A DNA stretch of 64,000 nucleotides from Pseudomonas alloputida (GCF_021283545.2 NZ_CP128540.1:3569501-3633500); one strand, 5' to 3'; shown: positions 43,747-53,775, counted from the first letter of the stretch. Notes: generated from the sequence alone by a model not told the origin. Made by a program: numbers and translations.

Positions 43747-44904
43747 ATGGAATTCAAGTTTCTACTCCCCAGCAAAATCGTGATGGAACCGGGCCTGCGC
43801 GAGCGCACCGGTGAACACCTGCGGCAACTCGGCCTGGCCCGCGTGTTGATCGTGACCGATGCCGGGGTCAAGGCAGCAGGCCTGCTGGACAGCGTCTACG
43901 CCAGCCTCGACAAGGCCGGTATCGCCTACGAGGAAGTGGCGGACATCAAGGCCAACCCGCGCAGTGACGACATCAACCACACCGCCCAGCGCTATCGGGG
44001 CACGGGTATCGACGGCCTGCTGGCCGTGGGTGGCGGCAGCGCGATGGATGCGGCCAAGGCCATCAGCCTGCTGCTCACCCACGACGGCCGTATCGAGGAC
44101 TACGAAGGGTCGTTCACGCTTACCCATGCCATCCCGCCCATCGTCGCCATCCCGACCACGGCCGGCACCGGCAGCGAAGTGACCTGCTTCTCGGTGATCA
44201 CCGACACCGCCCGCCACTTCAAAATGAACGTGCTGGACTATCGCATCGGCCCGGTGCTGGCATTGCTCGACTCCCATATCACCGACACGCTGCCGCCGTC
44301 GATTGCAGCCGCAACCGGCATGGATGCCCTGACCCATGCCATCGAAGCCTACACCTGCCGCGTGGCAAACCCGATCAGCGACGGCCTGGCGCTGCATGCC
44401 ATCCGCCTGATCAGCCAGCACCTCAAGGCGGCCGTGCAGGAGCCCGACAACCAGGCGGCCCGGGAGCAGATGCTGGTGGCCAGCCTGATTGCCGGCATGG
44501 CCTTCGGCAACGCCGACGTCGGCAGCGTGCACTGCATTTCCGAAGCCATCGGCGGCATGTACGACACGCCCCACGGTGTGGGCAACGCGATCTTCCTGCC
44601 CTTCGTGTTCGGTCACAACCGTGATGCCGATATCGTCCGCCATGCCCAGGTCGCCTACGCGTTTGGGATCGACCCCACGCTGTCTCCGGTCGATGCCGCC
44701 GAGGCCGCCGTCGGCCATCTGTTCCAGATGAGCAAGGACCTGGGCATCCCCCGCTTCGCCGAGGTCAAGGGTGTGCGCGAGGAAGACTTCCCGACCATTG
44801 CCGAGAAGTCCAAGCAGAACTTCTCGGACGCCAGCAATGCCAAGGCGATGTCCGTAGAGGCCTACCACGACATCATCACCACCGCTTACCACTTCGTCGC
44901 GTAA
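43747..44904 (+). CDS. Iron-containing alcohol dehydrogenase
   Basis: 385-residue group III alcohol dehydrogenase, NAD-dependent. The dinucleotide loop is GGGSAMDAAKAI (residues about 99-110), with IPTTAGTGSEVT. Metal ligands are in the block with ATGMDALTHAIEAYT, and the following histidines in VHCISEAIGG and DTPHGVGN. The start MEFKFLLPS is set by AAGAGG 6 nt upstream; an earlier in-frame ATG at 43720 has no ribosome-binding site. It is the first gene of a plus-strand operon with an APC permease (12 nt later), an aldehyde dehydrogenase and two transaminases. It probably oxidises an (amino) alcohol to the aldehyde used downstream. Confidence 0.92.
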   Translation: MEFKFLLPSKIVMEPGLRERTGEHLRQLGLARVLIVTDAGVKAAGLLDSVYASLDKAGIAYEEVADIKANPRSDDINHTAQRYRGTGIDGLLAVGGGSAMDAAKAISLLLTHDGRIEDYEGSFTLTHAIPPIVAIPTTAGTGSEVTCFSVITDTARHFKMNVLDYRIGPVLALLDSHITDTLPPSIAAATGMDALTHAIEAYTCRVANPISDGLALHAIRLISQHLKAAVQEPDNQAAREQMLVASLIAGMAFGNADVGSVHCISEAIGGMYDTPHGVGNAIFLPFVFGHNRDADIVRHAQVAYAFGIDPTLSPVDAAEAAVGHLFQMSKDLGIPRFAEVKGVREEDFPTIAEKSKQNFSDASNAKAMSVEAYHDIITTAYHFVA

Positions 44905-44916
44905 GAGGGCTCCGTC

Positions 44917-46248
44917 ATGAGTCAGTCAACCTCCGGCGCCTCGTTGAGGCGCAGCCTGGGCCCGTTTTCCGTGCTGCTGTTCGGCCTGGCCTTCCTGGCC
45001 CCGCTAATCGTCTTCGGCACCTACGGCGTGATCACCCAGGCCAGCGGCAACACCACGGCCATGGCCTACCTGGTCGCAGCCACCGGCGTTGTGTTCACGG
45101 CCTTGAGCTATGGCCGACTGGTCAGGGTGTTCCCGGTGGCAGGTTCGGCCTACACCTACACCCGCAAGATGCTCAATGCCAACCTCGGATTCATGGTGGG
45201 CTGGGCCGCCCTGCTGGACTATTTCTTCATCCCGATGCTGATCTGGCTGCTCGGCGCCAGCTACCTCAACATGGCGTTCCCCGAGGTGCCCCAGTGGGTG
45301 TGGATCACCGGCTTCATCGTCTCTACCTCGCTGCTCAATGTGCTCGGCATCCAGGTGGCCAACCGCTTCAACGTGCTGTTGATGGTGGTGCAACTGGTCA
45401 TCATCGCCGTGTTCATCGGCCTGTGCGTGCACTACATCGTGGCAGCCAACGGCCCTGGCGGGCTGCTGTCGGCCAAGCCGTTCTTCAACCAGGACGTGCC
45501 CTTCGCCACCAGCATGGCCGGCGCCGCCATCGCCGCCTACTCGTTCCTGGGCTTTGACGCGCTGTCCACGCTGAGCGAGGAAACCCGCGACCCTGGCCGC
45601 ACGCTGCCGCGCGCCATCCTGCTGGTCGCCTTGATCGGCGGTTCGGTCTACGTCGGCTCCTCGTACTTCATGTACCTGGCGCACCCCTCCCCCACGTTCG
45701 AGCTTGTGGACGGGGCCGCCTTCGAGATTGCCCGGATGATCGGCGGCGACCTGTTCTTCGCCGTGGTCCTGACCGGGATCATCGTCGCCCACTTCGCTGC
45801 GGGGATGTCATTCCAGGCCAGCGTGGGCCGGCTGCTCTACGCCCTTGGCCGGGACAACCAACTGCCCCGGCGGCTGTTCGGCGCGCTGCACCCGCGCTAC
45901 AAGACCCCGGCCTTCAACATCTTGCTGTGCGGTGTTTTCGGCACCGCCGGGTTTGGCCTGACGATCGCAACCGCGACTTCCCTGGTCAACTTCGGCGCCT
46001 TTCTCGCCTTCACCGCCGTCAACCTGTGCGCCTTGCGGCTCACCTTCGATGCGCGCGTCAAGGACGGCGCCGGGTTGCTGCGCGGGGTGCTCTTTCCGCT
46101 CATCGGCCTGGTCACGGCCGGGTGGATGCTGGTCAGCCTGGATAAAGACGCCCTGATCATGGGCGGTTGCTGGCTCGGCCTTGGGCTTGTCTACCTCGCC
46201 TGCCGGACCAGCCTGTTCCGTAACCCGGTCCCCGACGCCCTGGTATAG
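44917..46248 (+). CDS. APC-family amino acid/amine permease
   Basis: 443-residue inner-membrane permease with 12 predicted helices. The APC signature region begins FSVLLFGLAFLAPLIVFGTY. The substrate/ion segment GAAIAAYSFLGFDALSTLSE, with EETRDP after it, is the classical APC helix 6-7 consensus. It starts 12 nt after the alcohol dehydrogenase stop, so it is co-transcribed. In this context (aminoaldehyde dehydrogenase, two transaminases) it most likely imports an amine, amino alcohol or unusual amino acid. The specific substrate cannot be read from sequence. Confidence 0.92.
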   Translation: MSQSTSGASLRRSLGPFSVLLFGLAFLAPLIVFGTYGVITQASGNTTAMAYLVAATGVVFTALSYGRLVRVFPVAGSAYTYTRKMLNANLGFMVGWAALLDYFFIPMLIWLLGASYLNMAFPEVPQWVWITGFIVSTSLLNVLGIQVANRFNVLLMVVQLVIIAVFIGLCVHYIVAANGPGGLLSAKPFFNQDVPFATSMAGAAIAAYSFLGFDALSTLSEETRDPGRTLPRAILLVALIGGSVYVGSSYFMYLAHPSPTFELVDGAAFEIARMIGGDLFFAVVLTGIIVAHFAAGMSFQASVGRLLYALGRDNQLPRRLFGALHPRYKTPAFNILLCGVFGTAGFGLTIATATSLVNFGAFLAFTAVNLCALRLTFDARVKDGAGLLRGVLFPLIGLVTAGWMLVSLDKDALIMGGCWLGLGLVYLACRTSLFRNPVPDALV

Positions 46249-46325
46249 CCCCCTCTTCCCATCGAACGCTCTGACGACAATCACAAGGCAGGCCACAGGC
46301 CTTGCCGCTCAATGACGAGATCGAC

Positions 46326-47750
46326 ATGCAAACAAAACTGCTGATCAATGGTGCCCTCGTAGCCGGCGAAGGCGACCACGTGGACGTCTACAACCCCTCC
46401 CTGGGCCGCGTCCTGGTACAGACCCACGAGGCCAGTCATGCACAGGTCCATGCCGCAGTGCAAAGCGCGGATGCGGCCTTCGAAGCCTGGTCGCAAACAC
46501 CGCCCAAGGACCGTGCGGCACTGCTGCTCACCCTCGCCGACCGCATCGACGCCCAGGCCGCGGTGTTCGCCCGCCTGGAGGCGGACAACTGCGGCAAGCC
46601 GTTCACGGCCGTGCTGCAGGATGAACTGCCCGCCGTGTCGGACGTGTTCCGCTTCTTCGCCGGCGCCGTTCGCTGCCTGCAAGGCTCGGCGGCGGGCGAG
46701 TACATCCCGGGGCACACCTCGATGATCCGCCGCGACGCGGTCGGTGTCGTCGCCTCCATCGCGCCGTGGAACTACCCGTTGCTGATGGCGGCGTGGAAGC
46801 TCGGCCCGGCCTTGGCCGGCGGCAACACCGTGGTCCTGAAGCCCTCCGAGCACACCCCGATGAGCACCTTGAAGCTGGGGGAACTGCTCGCCGATATCTT
46901 CCCCGCCGGGGTGGTCAATATCGTTCATGGGCGCGGCGCCACGGTGGGTGAGCCGCTGACCAGTCATGCTCTGGTGCGCATGGTGTCGCTGACCGGTTCC
47001 GTACGTACCGGAAGCCGCATCATCGAAGGCACGGCCGACAGCGTTAAGCGCATGCATATGGAGCTGGGGGGAAAAGCCCCCGTGCTGATCTTCGACGATG
47101 CCGACATCGACGCCGCCGTCGAGGGCATTCGCGCCTTCGGCTTTTACAACGCCGGCCAGGACTGTACGGCCGCGTGTCGCCTCTATGTGCAGAAGGCGGT
47201 CTACCCGGAGTTCGTTCGCAAGCTTGGCGAAGCCGTGTCCAGCATCAAATGTGGGTTGCAGGATGACCCGGCAACCGAAATGGGCCCGCTGATCACCCAA
47301 GAGCACCTGCAGCGTGTCGAGGGCTTCGTCAACCGGGCCAGGGAGCAGCCCCATATAGAGGTCGTCACGGGCGGCAAGCGCGCCGCAGGTGCCGGGTTCT
47401 TCTTCGAGCCCACGGTCCTGGCCGGCACCCGGCAGGAAGACGAGGTGGTGTGCCGTGAAATTTTCGGCCCGGTGGTAACGGTCTCGCCCTTCGAGGATGA
47501 GGCCCAGGTACTGGCCTGGGCCAATGAATCGGACTACGGCCTGGCCTCTTCGGTGTGGACCGCCGACGTGGGGCGGGCACATCGCCTGGCCGCCCGCCTG
47601 CAGTACGGCTGCACCTGGGTCAACACCCATTTCATGCTGGTGAGCGAAATGCCCCATGGCGGCGTGAAGCTGTCGGGGTACGGCAAGGACCTGTCCATGT
47701 ACGGCCTGGAAGACTACACCCTGGTCCGCCACGTGATGTTCAAGCACTGA
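46326..47750 (+). CDS. NAD-dependent aldehyde dehydrogenase (aminobutyraldehyde/betaine-aldehyde type)
   Basis: 474-residue ALDH. NAD-binding blocks are [20 protein letters not shown] and [10 protein letters not shown]. The catalytic Glu is in MELGGKAP (about residue 248) and the nucleophilic Cys in NAGQDCTAA (about 282). The Trp/Asp surroundings and length resemble gamma-aminobutyraldehyde dehydrogenases (PatD) and betaine-aldehyde dehydrogenases. The start [11 protein letters not shown] at 46326 fits the family; an in-frame upstream ATG-like start at 46302 adds eight residues. It is the third gene of the amine operon. It probably oxidises an omega-aminoaldehyde produced by the transaminases or the alcohol dehydrogenase. 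Confidence 0.92.
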   Translation: MQTKLLINGALVAGEGDHVDVYNPSLGRVLVQTHEASHAQVHAAVQSADAAFEAWSQTPPKDRAALLLTLADRIDAQAAVFARLEADNCGKPFTAVLQDELPAVSDVFRFFAGAVRCLQGSAAGEYIPGHTSMIRRDAVGVVASIAPWNYPLLMAAWKLGPALAGGNTVVLKPSEHTPMSTLKLGELLADIFPAGVVNIVHGRGATVGEPLTSHALVRMVSLTGSVRTGSRIIEGTADSVKRMHMELGGKAPVLIFDDADIDAAVEGIRAFGFYNAGQDCTAACRLYVQKAVYPEFVRKLGEAVSSIKCGLQDDPATEMGPLITQEHLQRVEGFVNRAREQPHIEVVTGGKRAAGAGFFFEPTVLAGTRQEDEVVCREIFGPVVTVSPFEDEAQVLAWANESDYGLASSVWTADVGRAHRLAARLQYGCTWVNTHFMLVSEMPHGGVKLSGYGKDLSMYGLEDYTLVRHVMFKH

Positions 47751-47787
47751 CCGCCCCACGACACCCCATCATTGCAAGAGGTTATGC

Positions 47788-49041
47788 ATGAACAAGATCG
47801 AAACGTTCGAAAGGCTCGAGTCCAACGTGCGGATGTACTGCCGCGACTTGCCGCTGGTGTTCGATACCGCCCAGGGCAGCAAGATCCGCGGCGAAGATGG
47901 CCGCGAGTACCTGGACTTCTTCGCCGGCGCCGGAGCCCTGAACTATGGCCACAACGACCCGCGCATGCGCGATGCGTTGATCGCCTACCTGTCGGCCAAC
48001 GGCGTGACCAATGCCCTCGACCTGCACACCACCACCAAGCGCCAGTTCCTGGAGTCGATCGAGCGTGACCTGCTCAAGCCACGAGGCTGGGACTACAAGG
48101 TGCAGTTCACCGGCCCGACCGGTGCCGATGCCGTCGAAGCGGCATTGAAGCTGGCGCGCAAGGCGACCGGGCGCACCAAGGTCGTCTCCTTCTACGGGGC
48201 TTACCACGGCATGACGGCCGGTGCGCTGGCGGTCACTGGGAACCGCACCCGCCGAGGCCCCGGGCTGTCCAACGACGTGGTGTTCGTACCGTACGAAGAC
48301 AGCCCTTACGGTGAGTTCGACAGCATGGGCTTCCTCGAGCGGCTGGCCAACGACCAGGGCAGCGGATCGGAACTGCCAGCCGCCGTGATCGTGGAGTCGG
48401 TGCAGATCCAGGCCGGTGTCTACCCGGCCTCCAACCTGTGGTTGCAGCGTTTGCGCCAATGGACCCGCGATCACGGGGTGGTGCTCATCTGCGACGAGAT
48501 CCAGGCTGGCTGTGGCCGCACGGGCGACTTCTTCGGTTTCGAGCGCTCCGGGATCGTGCCGGACCTGATCACCTGCGCGAAATCCATCGGCGGCTTTGGC
48601 CTGCCGATGGCGATCGTGTTGATCCGCGCCGGGCTGGATGTGTGGCAGCCGGGCGATCACATCGGCACGTTCCGCGGCAACCAGCTGGCCTTCCTGACCG
48701 CGCAGATCGCGCTCGGCTATTGGCGCGACGAGCAGTTCCTGAAGCTGCTGACCGACAACAGCGCGGCCATGACACGTGCGGTTGCCGGCTTCGCGGAGAT
48801 CCCGGGCGTCGCCTCCGCCCGCTCGCGCGGCATGATCGCCGGCATCGATTTCGGCCGCGGCAACGTGGCCTTGGCCAAGGATGCCCAGCAGCGCGTTCTG
48901 CAAGCGGGCGTGCTGGTCGACCGCTGCGGCCCGAATGGCGAAATCATCAAGCTGATGCCGCCGGTGAACACCCCGACCGACCAGCTCGAACAGGGCCTGA
49001 ACGCCTTCGGCGAGGCGGTCGCGGCAGCGCTTCGCCAGTAA
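47788..49041 (+). CDS. Class-III aminotransferase, EctB-like (diaminobutyrate/2-oxoglutarate type)
   Basis: 417-residue PLP transaminase. It contains FFAGAGALNYGHNDPRMRDA, the EctB-like FTGPTGADAVEAALKLARK (about residues 108-126), FYGAYHGMTAGALAVTGN, the PLP-phosphate/Asp block LICDEIQAGCGRTGDFFGFE and the PLP Lys in TCAKSIGGFGLPMA (about residue 268). The usual ETVQGEGG of this family reads ESVQIQAGV here, a substitution near the substrate pocket. It resembles L-2,4-diaminobutyrate transaminases, but no ectA or ectC gene is nearby, so ectoine synthesis is unlikely. It starts 37 nt after the aldehyde dehydrogenase gene. It likely transfers an omega-amino group in the amine-degradation operon. 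Confidence 0.9.
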   Translation: MNKIETFERLESNVRMYCRDLPLVFDTAQGSKIRGEDGREYLDFFAGAGALNYGHNDPRMRDALIAYLSANGVTNALDLHTTTKRQFLESIERDLLKPRGWDYKVQFTGPTGADAVEAALKLARKATGRTKVVSFYGAYHGMTAGALAVTGNRTRRGPGLSNDVVFVPYEDSPYGEFDSMGFLERLANDQGSGSELPAAVIVESVQIQAGVYPASNLWLQRLRQWTRDHGVVLICDEIQAGCGRTGDFFGFERSGIVPDLITCAKSIGGFGLPMAIVLIRAGLDVWQPGDHIGTFRGNQLAFLTAQIALGYWRDEQFLKLLTDNSAAMTRAVAGFAEIPGVASARSRGMIAGIDFGRGNVALAKDAQQRVLQAGVLVDRCGPNGEIIKLMPPVNTPTDQLEQGLNAFGEAVAAALRQ

Positions 49042-49136
49042 CTGCAGGGTCCAGGCGTGCACCCGGAGCGGACACTGGGCGCACGCCACCTGCTCACCTG
49101 CGGGCAACCCTCGCCCTGCGACAGGAACATGAGCCA

Positions 49137-50516
49137 ATGAGCACCCACTCTTCAACCGTTCAGAACGATCTGGCGGCACTCATTCATCCCAACACCAACC
49201 TGGCCCAGCACCGAGAGGTCGGGCCACTCGTGATCGCCAGAGGTGACGGCGTCCGGGTCTTTGACGAGCAAGGCAATGCCTACATCGAAGCCATGTCGGG
49301 CCTGTGGAGCGCGGCATTGGGCTTCAGTGAACAGCGCCTGGTCGATGCTGCCGTCGAGCAGTTCAAGCAACTGCCCTACTACCACAGCTTCAGCCACAAG
49401 ACCAATGCGCCTGCCGCAGCGCTCGCCGCCAAGTTGGCAGCGCTGGCGCCGGGTGATCTGAACCATGTGTTCTTCACCAACTCAGGTTCCGAGGCCAATG
49501 ATTCGGTGGTGAAAATGGTGTGGTACGTGAACAACGCACTGGGCCGGCCCGCCAAAAAGAAATTCATCTCTCGACAACAGGCCTATCACGGCGCCACCGT
49601 CGCCGCAGCAAGCCTGACCGGCATCCCATCGATGCACCGTGACTTCGATCTGCCGGCCATCCCGGTTCATCACCTGACCTGCCCGAACTTCTACCGATTT
49701 GCTCGGCCAGGAGAATCGCAAGAGGCCTTTACGGTCCGTCTGGCGAACGAACTGGAACGCTATATCCTTGCCGAAGGGCCGGAAACCATCGCCGCGTTCA
49801 TCGGCGAGCCGGTAATCGCGGCAGGTGGCGTGATCCCTCCTCCCACAGGCTACTGGGCGGCGATCCAGGCGGTGTGCAAACGCTACGACATCCTCGTGGT
49901 GATCGACGAAATCATCACCGGCTTTGGCAGGCTTGGCACAATGTTCGGCTCTCAGTTGTACGGCATCCAGCCCGACATCATGGTGCTCTCCAAGCAGCTC
50001 ACCTCCTCATACCAGCCGCTGGCGGCCGTGGTGGTGTCCGATGCCATGAACGATGTACTGGTGAGCCAGAGCCAGCGCCTGGGGGCATTCGCCCACGGCC
50101 TGACCTGCACGGGCCACCCCGTCGCCACGGCGGTTGCGCTGGAAAACATCCGCATCATCGAAGAGCGCGATCTGGTCGGCCATGTGCAGCACCTGGCCCC
50201 CGTGTTCCAGCGCCACCTGCGCGCGTTCGAAGACCACCCGTTGGTCGGCAACGTCAGAGGCGTCGGGCTGATGGGCGGGATCGAACTGGTTGCCGACAAG
50301 GCCACCCGCCAACCGTTCGCCCAGCCAGGGACGTTGGGCGGCTACGTGTTCAAACAGGCTCACAAGCATGGGCTGATCATTCGCGCCATCTACGACACGA
50401 TCGCCTTCTGTCCTCCGTTGATTACCACCCAGGACGATATCGAGGCGATCTTCAGCGCCTTCGAGCGGACGCTGGCTGACGCGACGGATTGGGCGCGCTC
50501 ACAGCACCTGCTGTGA
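49137..50516 (+). CDS. Class-III omega-aminotransferase
   Basis: 459-residue PLP transaminase of the putrescine/beta-alanine-pyruvate transaminase group. It contains GNAYIEAMSGLWSAALGF, FFTNSGSEANDSVVKMVWYV, SRQQAYHGATVAAASLTG, VVIDEIITGFGRLGTMFGS and the PLP Lys in MVLSKQLTSSYQPLAAV (about residue 288). AGGAAC precedes the ATG at 49137. The frame upstream is open through the previous gene in another phase and is not coding. It is the second transaminase of the operon, 95 nt after the first, so one may act on the imported amine and the other on a later intermediate. Pyruvate is a typical amino acceptor for this group. Confidence 0.92.
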   Translation: MSTHSSTVQNDLAALIHPNTNLAQHREVGPLVIARGDGVRVFDEQGNAYIEAMSGLWSAALGFSEQRLVDAAVEQFKQLPYYHSFSHKTNAPAAALAAKLAALAPGDLNHVFFTNSGSEANDSVVKMVWYVNNALGRPAKKKFISRQQAYHGATVAAASLTGIPSMHRDFDLPAIPVHHLTCPNFYRFARPGESQEAFTVRLANELERYILAEGPETIAAFIGEPVIAAGGVIPPPTGYWAAIQAVCKRYDILVVIDEIITGFGRLGTMFGSQLYGIQPDIMVLSKQLTSSYQPLAAVVVSDAMNDVLVSQSQRLGAFAHGLTCTGHPVATAVALENIRIIEERDLVGHVQHLAPVFQRHLRAFEDHPLVGNVRGVGLMGGIELVADKATRQPFAQPGTLGGYVFKQAHKHGLIIRAIYDTIAFCPPLITTQDDIEAIFSAFERTLADATDWARSQHLL

Positions 50517-50572
50517 GCAAAGGCTGCATCTGATGGCTACTCACGTAAAACAACAATCATGAGGGTTTGACC

Positions 50573-51481
50573 GTGCGTGAACACAGTGATGAAAGCTTCG
50601 AGTTCGACGTTTCCGTGATCGGGCTCGGTGCCATGGGAACCATCATGGCCCAAGTGTTGCTCAAGCAAGGCAAGCGCGTCGCGATCTGGAACCGATCACC
50701 CGGCAAGGCCGCGGCACTCGTCGCCGCTGGCGCTCATCTGTGCGAAAGCGTCAAAGCCGCGCTGAGCGCAAGCCCGGCCACGATCTTCGTGCTCCTGGAC
50801 AACCACGCGACCCACGAGGTCCTCGGGATGCCGGGTGTGGCGCGTGCACTCGCCCATCGTACGATCGTCGATTACACGACCAACGCCCAAGACGAAGGCC
50901 TGGCGCTTCAGGGCCTCGTCAATCAGGCGGGCGGCCATTACGTCAAAGGGATGATAGTGGCCTACCCCCGCAACGTCGGCCACCGCGAAAGCCACAGCAT
51001 TCATACCGGCGATCGTGAAGCCTTCGAGCAGCATCGGGCGCTGCTTGAGGGGCTCGCCGGCCATACGGTGTTCCTTCCCTGGGACGAAGCATTGGCCTTT
51101 GCGACCGTCCTTCACGCGCATGCGTTTGCCGCGATGGTGACTTTCTTCGAGGCCGTGGGTGCCGGCGATCGTTTTGGCCTGCCTGTTTCGAAGACGGCAA
51201 GGCTCCTGCTCGAAACATCACGTTTTTTCGTCGCTGACGCACTCGAGGAAGCCGTACGCCGGCTCGAAACGCAAGATTTCAAAGGTGACCAGGCGAGGCT
51301 CGATGTGCATGCGGACGCCTTCGCGCACATTGCCCAATCCCTGCACGCACAAGGCGTCTGGACCCCGGTCTTCGATGCGGTGTGCCAGGTCGTGCAGCGT
51401 GCGGCCGCAATGGGCTACGGCGACCAGGACATCGCAGCCACGACCAAGTCATTCGCCCGCGAGCAAGAGCCAGGGCATTAA
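50573..51481 (+). CDS. NADPH-dependent imine-reductase-like / beta-hydroxyacid-dehydrogenase family oxidoreductase
   Basis: 302-residue Rossmann protein. The cofactor motif is VIGLGAMGTIMAQVLL (about residues 14-29), with WNRSPGKA directly after it, suggesting NADPH. The segment GGHYVKGMIVAYPRNVGHR matches the imine-reductase block Y-x-G-x-[IM]-x-AYP rather than the classical beta-hydroxyacid-dehydrogenase sequence. The C-terminal helical domain begins near residue 165. I take the GTG at 50573 because GAGGG precedes it by 7 nt; a TTG at 50567 is too close to that site. Beside two transaminases it could reduce a cyclic imine formed from an aminoaldehyde (inference). Confidence 0.85.
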   Translation: MREHSDESFEFDVSVIGLGAMGTIMAQVLLKQGKRVAIWNRSPGKAAALVAAGAHLCESVKAALSASPATIFVLLDNHATHEVLGMPGVARALAHRTIVDYTTNAQDEGLALQGLVNQAGGHYVKGMIVAYPRNVGHRESHSIHTGDREAFEQHRALLEGLAGHTVFLPWDEALAFATVLHAHAFAAMVTFFEAVGAGDRFGLPVSKTARLLLETSRFFVADALEEAVRRLETQDFKGDQARLDVHADAFAHIAQSLHAQGVWTPVFDAVCQVVQRAAAMGYGDQDIAATTKSFAREQEPGH

Positions 51482-51539
51482 CCGTGCTTTCGCGGATTGA
51501 ACCCGACGACAACAACTATAAAAAACGCTGGAGGATCCT

Positions 51540-51692
51540 ATGCGCCGATTTGGTTTTCTACTTGCCGTGTTGACGCTGGCCATTTTCCTGAGTGCCCTAC
51601 TTGCCCCTCGGCCGTCCCTCGTCAACCGGGGGACGGCGCAGCACATGGGGCATCCGATTACCAGCATCGGGGAGATCTTCAGAGGTTACTAG
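51540..51692 (+). CDS. Small single-helix membrane protein, 50 residues
   Basis: A 50-codon frame with GGAGG 5 nt before the ATG. It begins MRRFGFLLAVLTLAIFLSAL, one clear transmembrane or signal-anchor helix with a basic N-terminus. It then has a short polar tail ending SIGEIFRGY. It starts 58 nt after the imine-reductase-like gene on the same strand and may be its operon partner, or the last gene of the amine operon. I do not recognise it. A TATAAAAAA stretch at 51517-51525 could also give it its own promoter. Confidence 0.6.
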   Translation: MRRFGFLLAVLTLAIFLSALLAPRPSLVNRGTAQHMGHPITSIGEIFRGY

Positions 51693-51704
51693 CGAGCTAT
51701 CACA

Positions 51705-51734
51705 CGGCCGCTGGCACTCCTGCGCTTGCGGCCG
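51705..51734. terminator. Hairpin between convergent genes
   Basis: CGGCCGC (51705-51711) pairs with GCGGCCG (51728-51734), between the small-protein gene and the stop of actP, which converge. There is no T-run on either side, so it is a weak or factor-assisted terminator candidate. Confidence 0.4.
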
Positions 51735-51742
51735 CGGGTAAC

Positions 51743-53401
51743 TCAATGATCGACGGCACCGCTGGCACCAAGGCCGGTCTGGCCACGGACGAACTGGTCG
51801 GCGAAGGCCGCCCTTTCGGCCTTGGCCCGCGCAGTGCGGTCCATCCGGGAAACCGCATACGCCACCAAAAACGCCAGCGGCATGGAGAACAGCGCAGGCT
51901 GGGTATAGGGGAACAGCGGTTCGGCAAAGTGCAACACATCCACCCACACCAGCTTGGAAAACACCACGAAGCCCATGGCACTGAGCAACCCGACGTAGCC
52001 AGCGGCCAATGCGCCGCGGGTGGTCAGCCCCGACCAGAACATCGACAGGAACAGCACCGGGAAGTTGGCCGAAGCGGCAATACCAAAGGCCAGCGCAACC
52101 ATGAAAGCCACGTTGATATTTTCGAACAGGATGCCCAAGGCTATGGCCACCAACCCAAGGCTCAGGGTAGCCAACTTGGTCACCCGCAGCTCCTGCGCCT
52201 CGCTGGCCGCGCCCTTCATGATCACCCGCGCATACAGGTCATGGGCGATGGCGGACGCCCCGGCCAGAGCCAGGCCTGAAACCACAGCCAGGATGGTGGC
52301 GAAGGTCACTGCAGACAAGAAACCCAGCAGCAGGTTGCCGCCGACTGCCTGGGCCAGGTGCATGACCACCATATTGCCCCCGCCCAGCAGCTTGCCACCC
52401 ACCTCACCGCCCTCGAAGAACTTCGGCTGCTGACTGACGATCACGATCGACGCCAGGCCCAGCAGGAAAATGACATTGAAGAAGTAGCCGATGAACCCGG
52501 TGGCATAGAGCACCGACTTGCGCGCCTCCCGGGCATCGCTGACGGTGAAGAAGCGCATCAGGATATGCGGCAGCCCGGCGGTGCCGAACACCAGCCCCAG
52601 GCTCAGCGACAGCGCGGTCAACGGGTCGGCCAGCAGGCTGCCGGGCGCCAGCAGGCGTTCGCCCAGGGCATGGGTGTCCATGGCCTTGCTCACCAGCGCG
52701 TCATAGCTGAAGTCGAACTCGCGCATCGCCAGGAACAGCACCAGCGAGCCGCCGACCAGCAGCAGGAACGCCTTGATGATCTGCACCCAGGTAGTCGCCA
52801 CCATGCCGCCGAAGGTCACATACAGCATCATCAGCGCACCGACGATGACCACCGCGATGTGGTAGTCCAGGCCGAACAGCAACCTGATCAACTGCCCGGC
52901 CCCGACCATCTGCGCCACCAGGTAGAAACACACCACGGTCAGCGAGCCGATGGCGGCCATGGTGCGCACCTTGCCTTGGTCGAGGCGATACGAGGTGATA
53001 TCGGCAAAGGTGAAGCGGCCCAGGTTGCGCAGCCGCTCGGTCATCAACAGCAGCAACACCGGCCAGCCCGCGAAGAAAGCGATGAGGTAGATGTAGCCAT
53101 CCATGCCGGAGGTGTAGATGAGTGCGGTGATCCCCAACAGCGTCGAGGCGGACATGTAGTCCCCGGCCAGCGCCAGGCCGTTCTGCCAGCCCTGGATGCC
53201 GCCACCGGCGCTGTAGAAGTCTGTCGTCGAGCGTGTGCGACGCGCCGCCCACCAGGTGATGCACAAGGTGAACAGCACGAACACCATGAACATGCCGATG
53301 GCATGCAGGTTGAGCGGCTGACGCTGACCAGCGTCGAGCGAAGGCGAAGCCAGCAGCAGGCCTGAGTGCAGCAGCAGGGCCAGAGGTACGAGTTTTTTCA
53401 T
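51743..53401 (-). CDS. actP: Cation/acetate symporter ActP
   Basis: 552-residue sodium:solute symporter of the ActP group with signal-like first segment ([17 protein letters not shown]) and about 13 helices. Landmarks are [60 protein letters not shown] and [16 protein letters not shown]. These blocks are characteristic of acetate permeases. The start overlaps the DUF485 stop by 4 nt, the usual yjcH-actP arrangement. The upstream acyl-CoA synthetase, SDR and acyl-CoA dehydrogenase genes on the same strand suggest uptake of acetate or another short carboxylate for that pathway. Confidence 0.9.
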   Translation of the reverse strand: MKKLVPLALLLHSGLLLASPSLDAGQRQPLNLHAIGMFMVFVLFTLCITWWAARRTRSTTDFYSAGGGIQGWQNGLALAGDYMSASTLLGITALIYTSGMDGYIYLIAFFAGWPVLLLLMTERLRNLGRFTFADITSYRLDQGKVRTMAAIGSLTVVCFYLVAQMVGAGQLIRLLFGLDYHIAVVIVGALMMLYVTFGGMVATTWVQIIKAFLLLVGGSLVLFLAMREFDFSYDALVSKAMDTHALGERLLAPGSLLADPLTALSLSLGLVFGTAGLPHILMRFFTVSDAREARKSVLYATGFIGYFFNVIFLLGLASIVIVSQQPKFFEGGEVGGKLLGGGNMVVMHLAQAVGGNLLLGFLSAVTFATILAVVSGLALAGASAIAHDLYARVIMKGAASEAQELRVTKLATLSLGLVAIALGILFENINVAFMVALAFGIAASANFPVLFLSMFWSGLTTRGALAAGYVGLLSAMGFVVFSKLVWVDVLHFAEPLFPYTQPALFSMPLAFLVAYAVSRMDRTARAKAERAAFADQFVRGQTGLGASGAVDH

Positions 53402-53721
53402 GCGCCCTGCTCCTCTTCCAGCCCGCTGAGCAGCGCCTGGGTCAGGCTATCGAACTCGCCATTGGCCCGGTACACGTAGAACGCCGACAACGCACAGAAG
53501 AACACGAACAGGAAGGCGCCGGCAGCCACGCCCACGGTCATGTTCGACCCCTGGGCCAGGCGCCTGGCAATCAGTTCGGGCCAAAACGATACCAACCCGA
53601 TGTAGCCATAGAACGTGGCCAGAATCAGCACGAACAGGCTCAGGGTGAAACGGTTTCTGCGCGCCACCAGTTGCTGGAACCGGGCATTGGCGCGAACACG
53701 CGCGTATAACAGGCTGGACAT
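53398..53721 (-). CDS. DUF485 (YjcH-like) membrane protein
   Basis: 107-residue protein with two transmembrane helices (about residues 25-47 and 61-83). It has the DUF485 pattern [20 protein letters not shown] and [23 protein letters not shown]485 genes lie next to actP in proteobacteria, and the 4-nt overlap with actP here supports a linked function. A modulating or structural role for the symporter is presumed, not shown. It starts 54 nt after the acyl-CoA synthetase stop. Confidence 0.9.
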   Translation of the reverse strand: MSSLLYARVRANARFQQLVARRNRFTLSLFVLILATFYGYIGLVSFWPELIARRLAQGSNMTVGVAAGAFLFVFFCALSAFYVYRANGEFDSLTQALLSGLEEEQGA

Positions 53722-53775
53722 GAGACACCTCGGTCAAAGTCGTTGTTGTTATGGGTGTACAGGCGTTGCACTCGA

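Noticed and set aside
47788..49041. Ectoine biosynthesis (ectB)
   Set aside because: The transaminase is EctB-like, but no ectA or ectC is present, and the neighbours are catabolic enzymes.
48438..49136. N-terminal extension of the second transaminase
   Set aside because: Out of phase with the first transaminase gene it overlaps, arginine-rich and without homology; the family start is at 49137.
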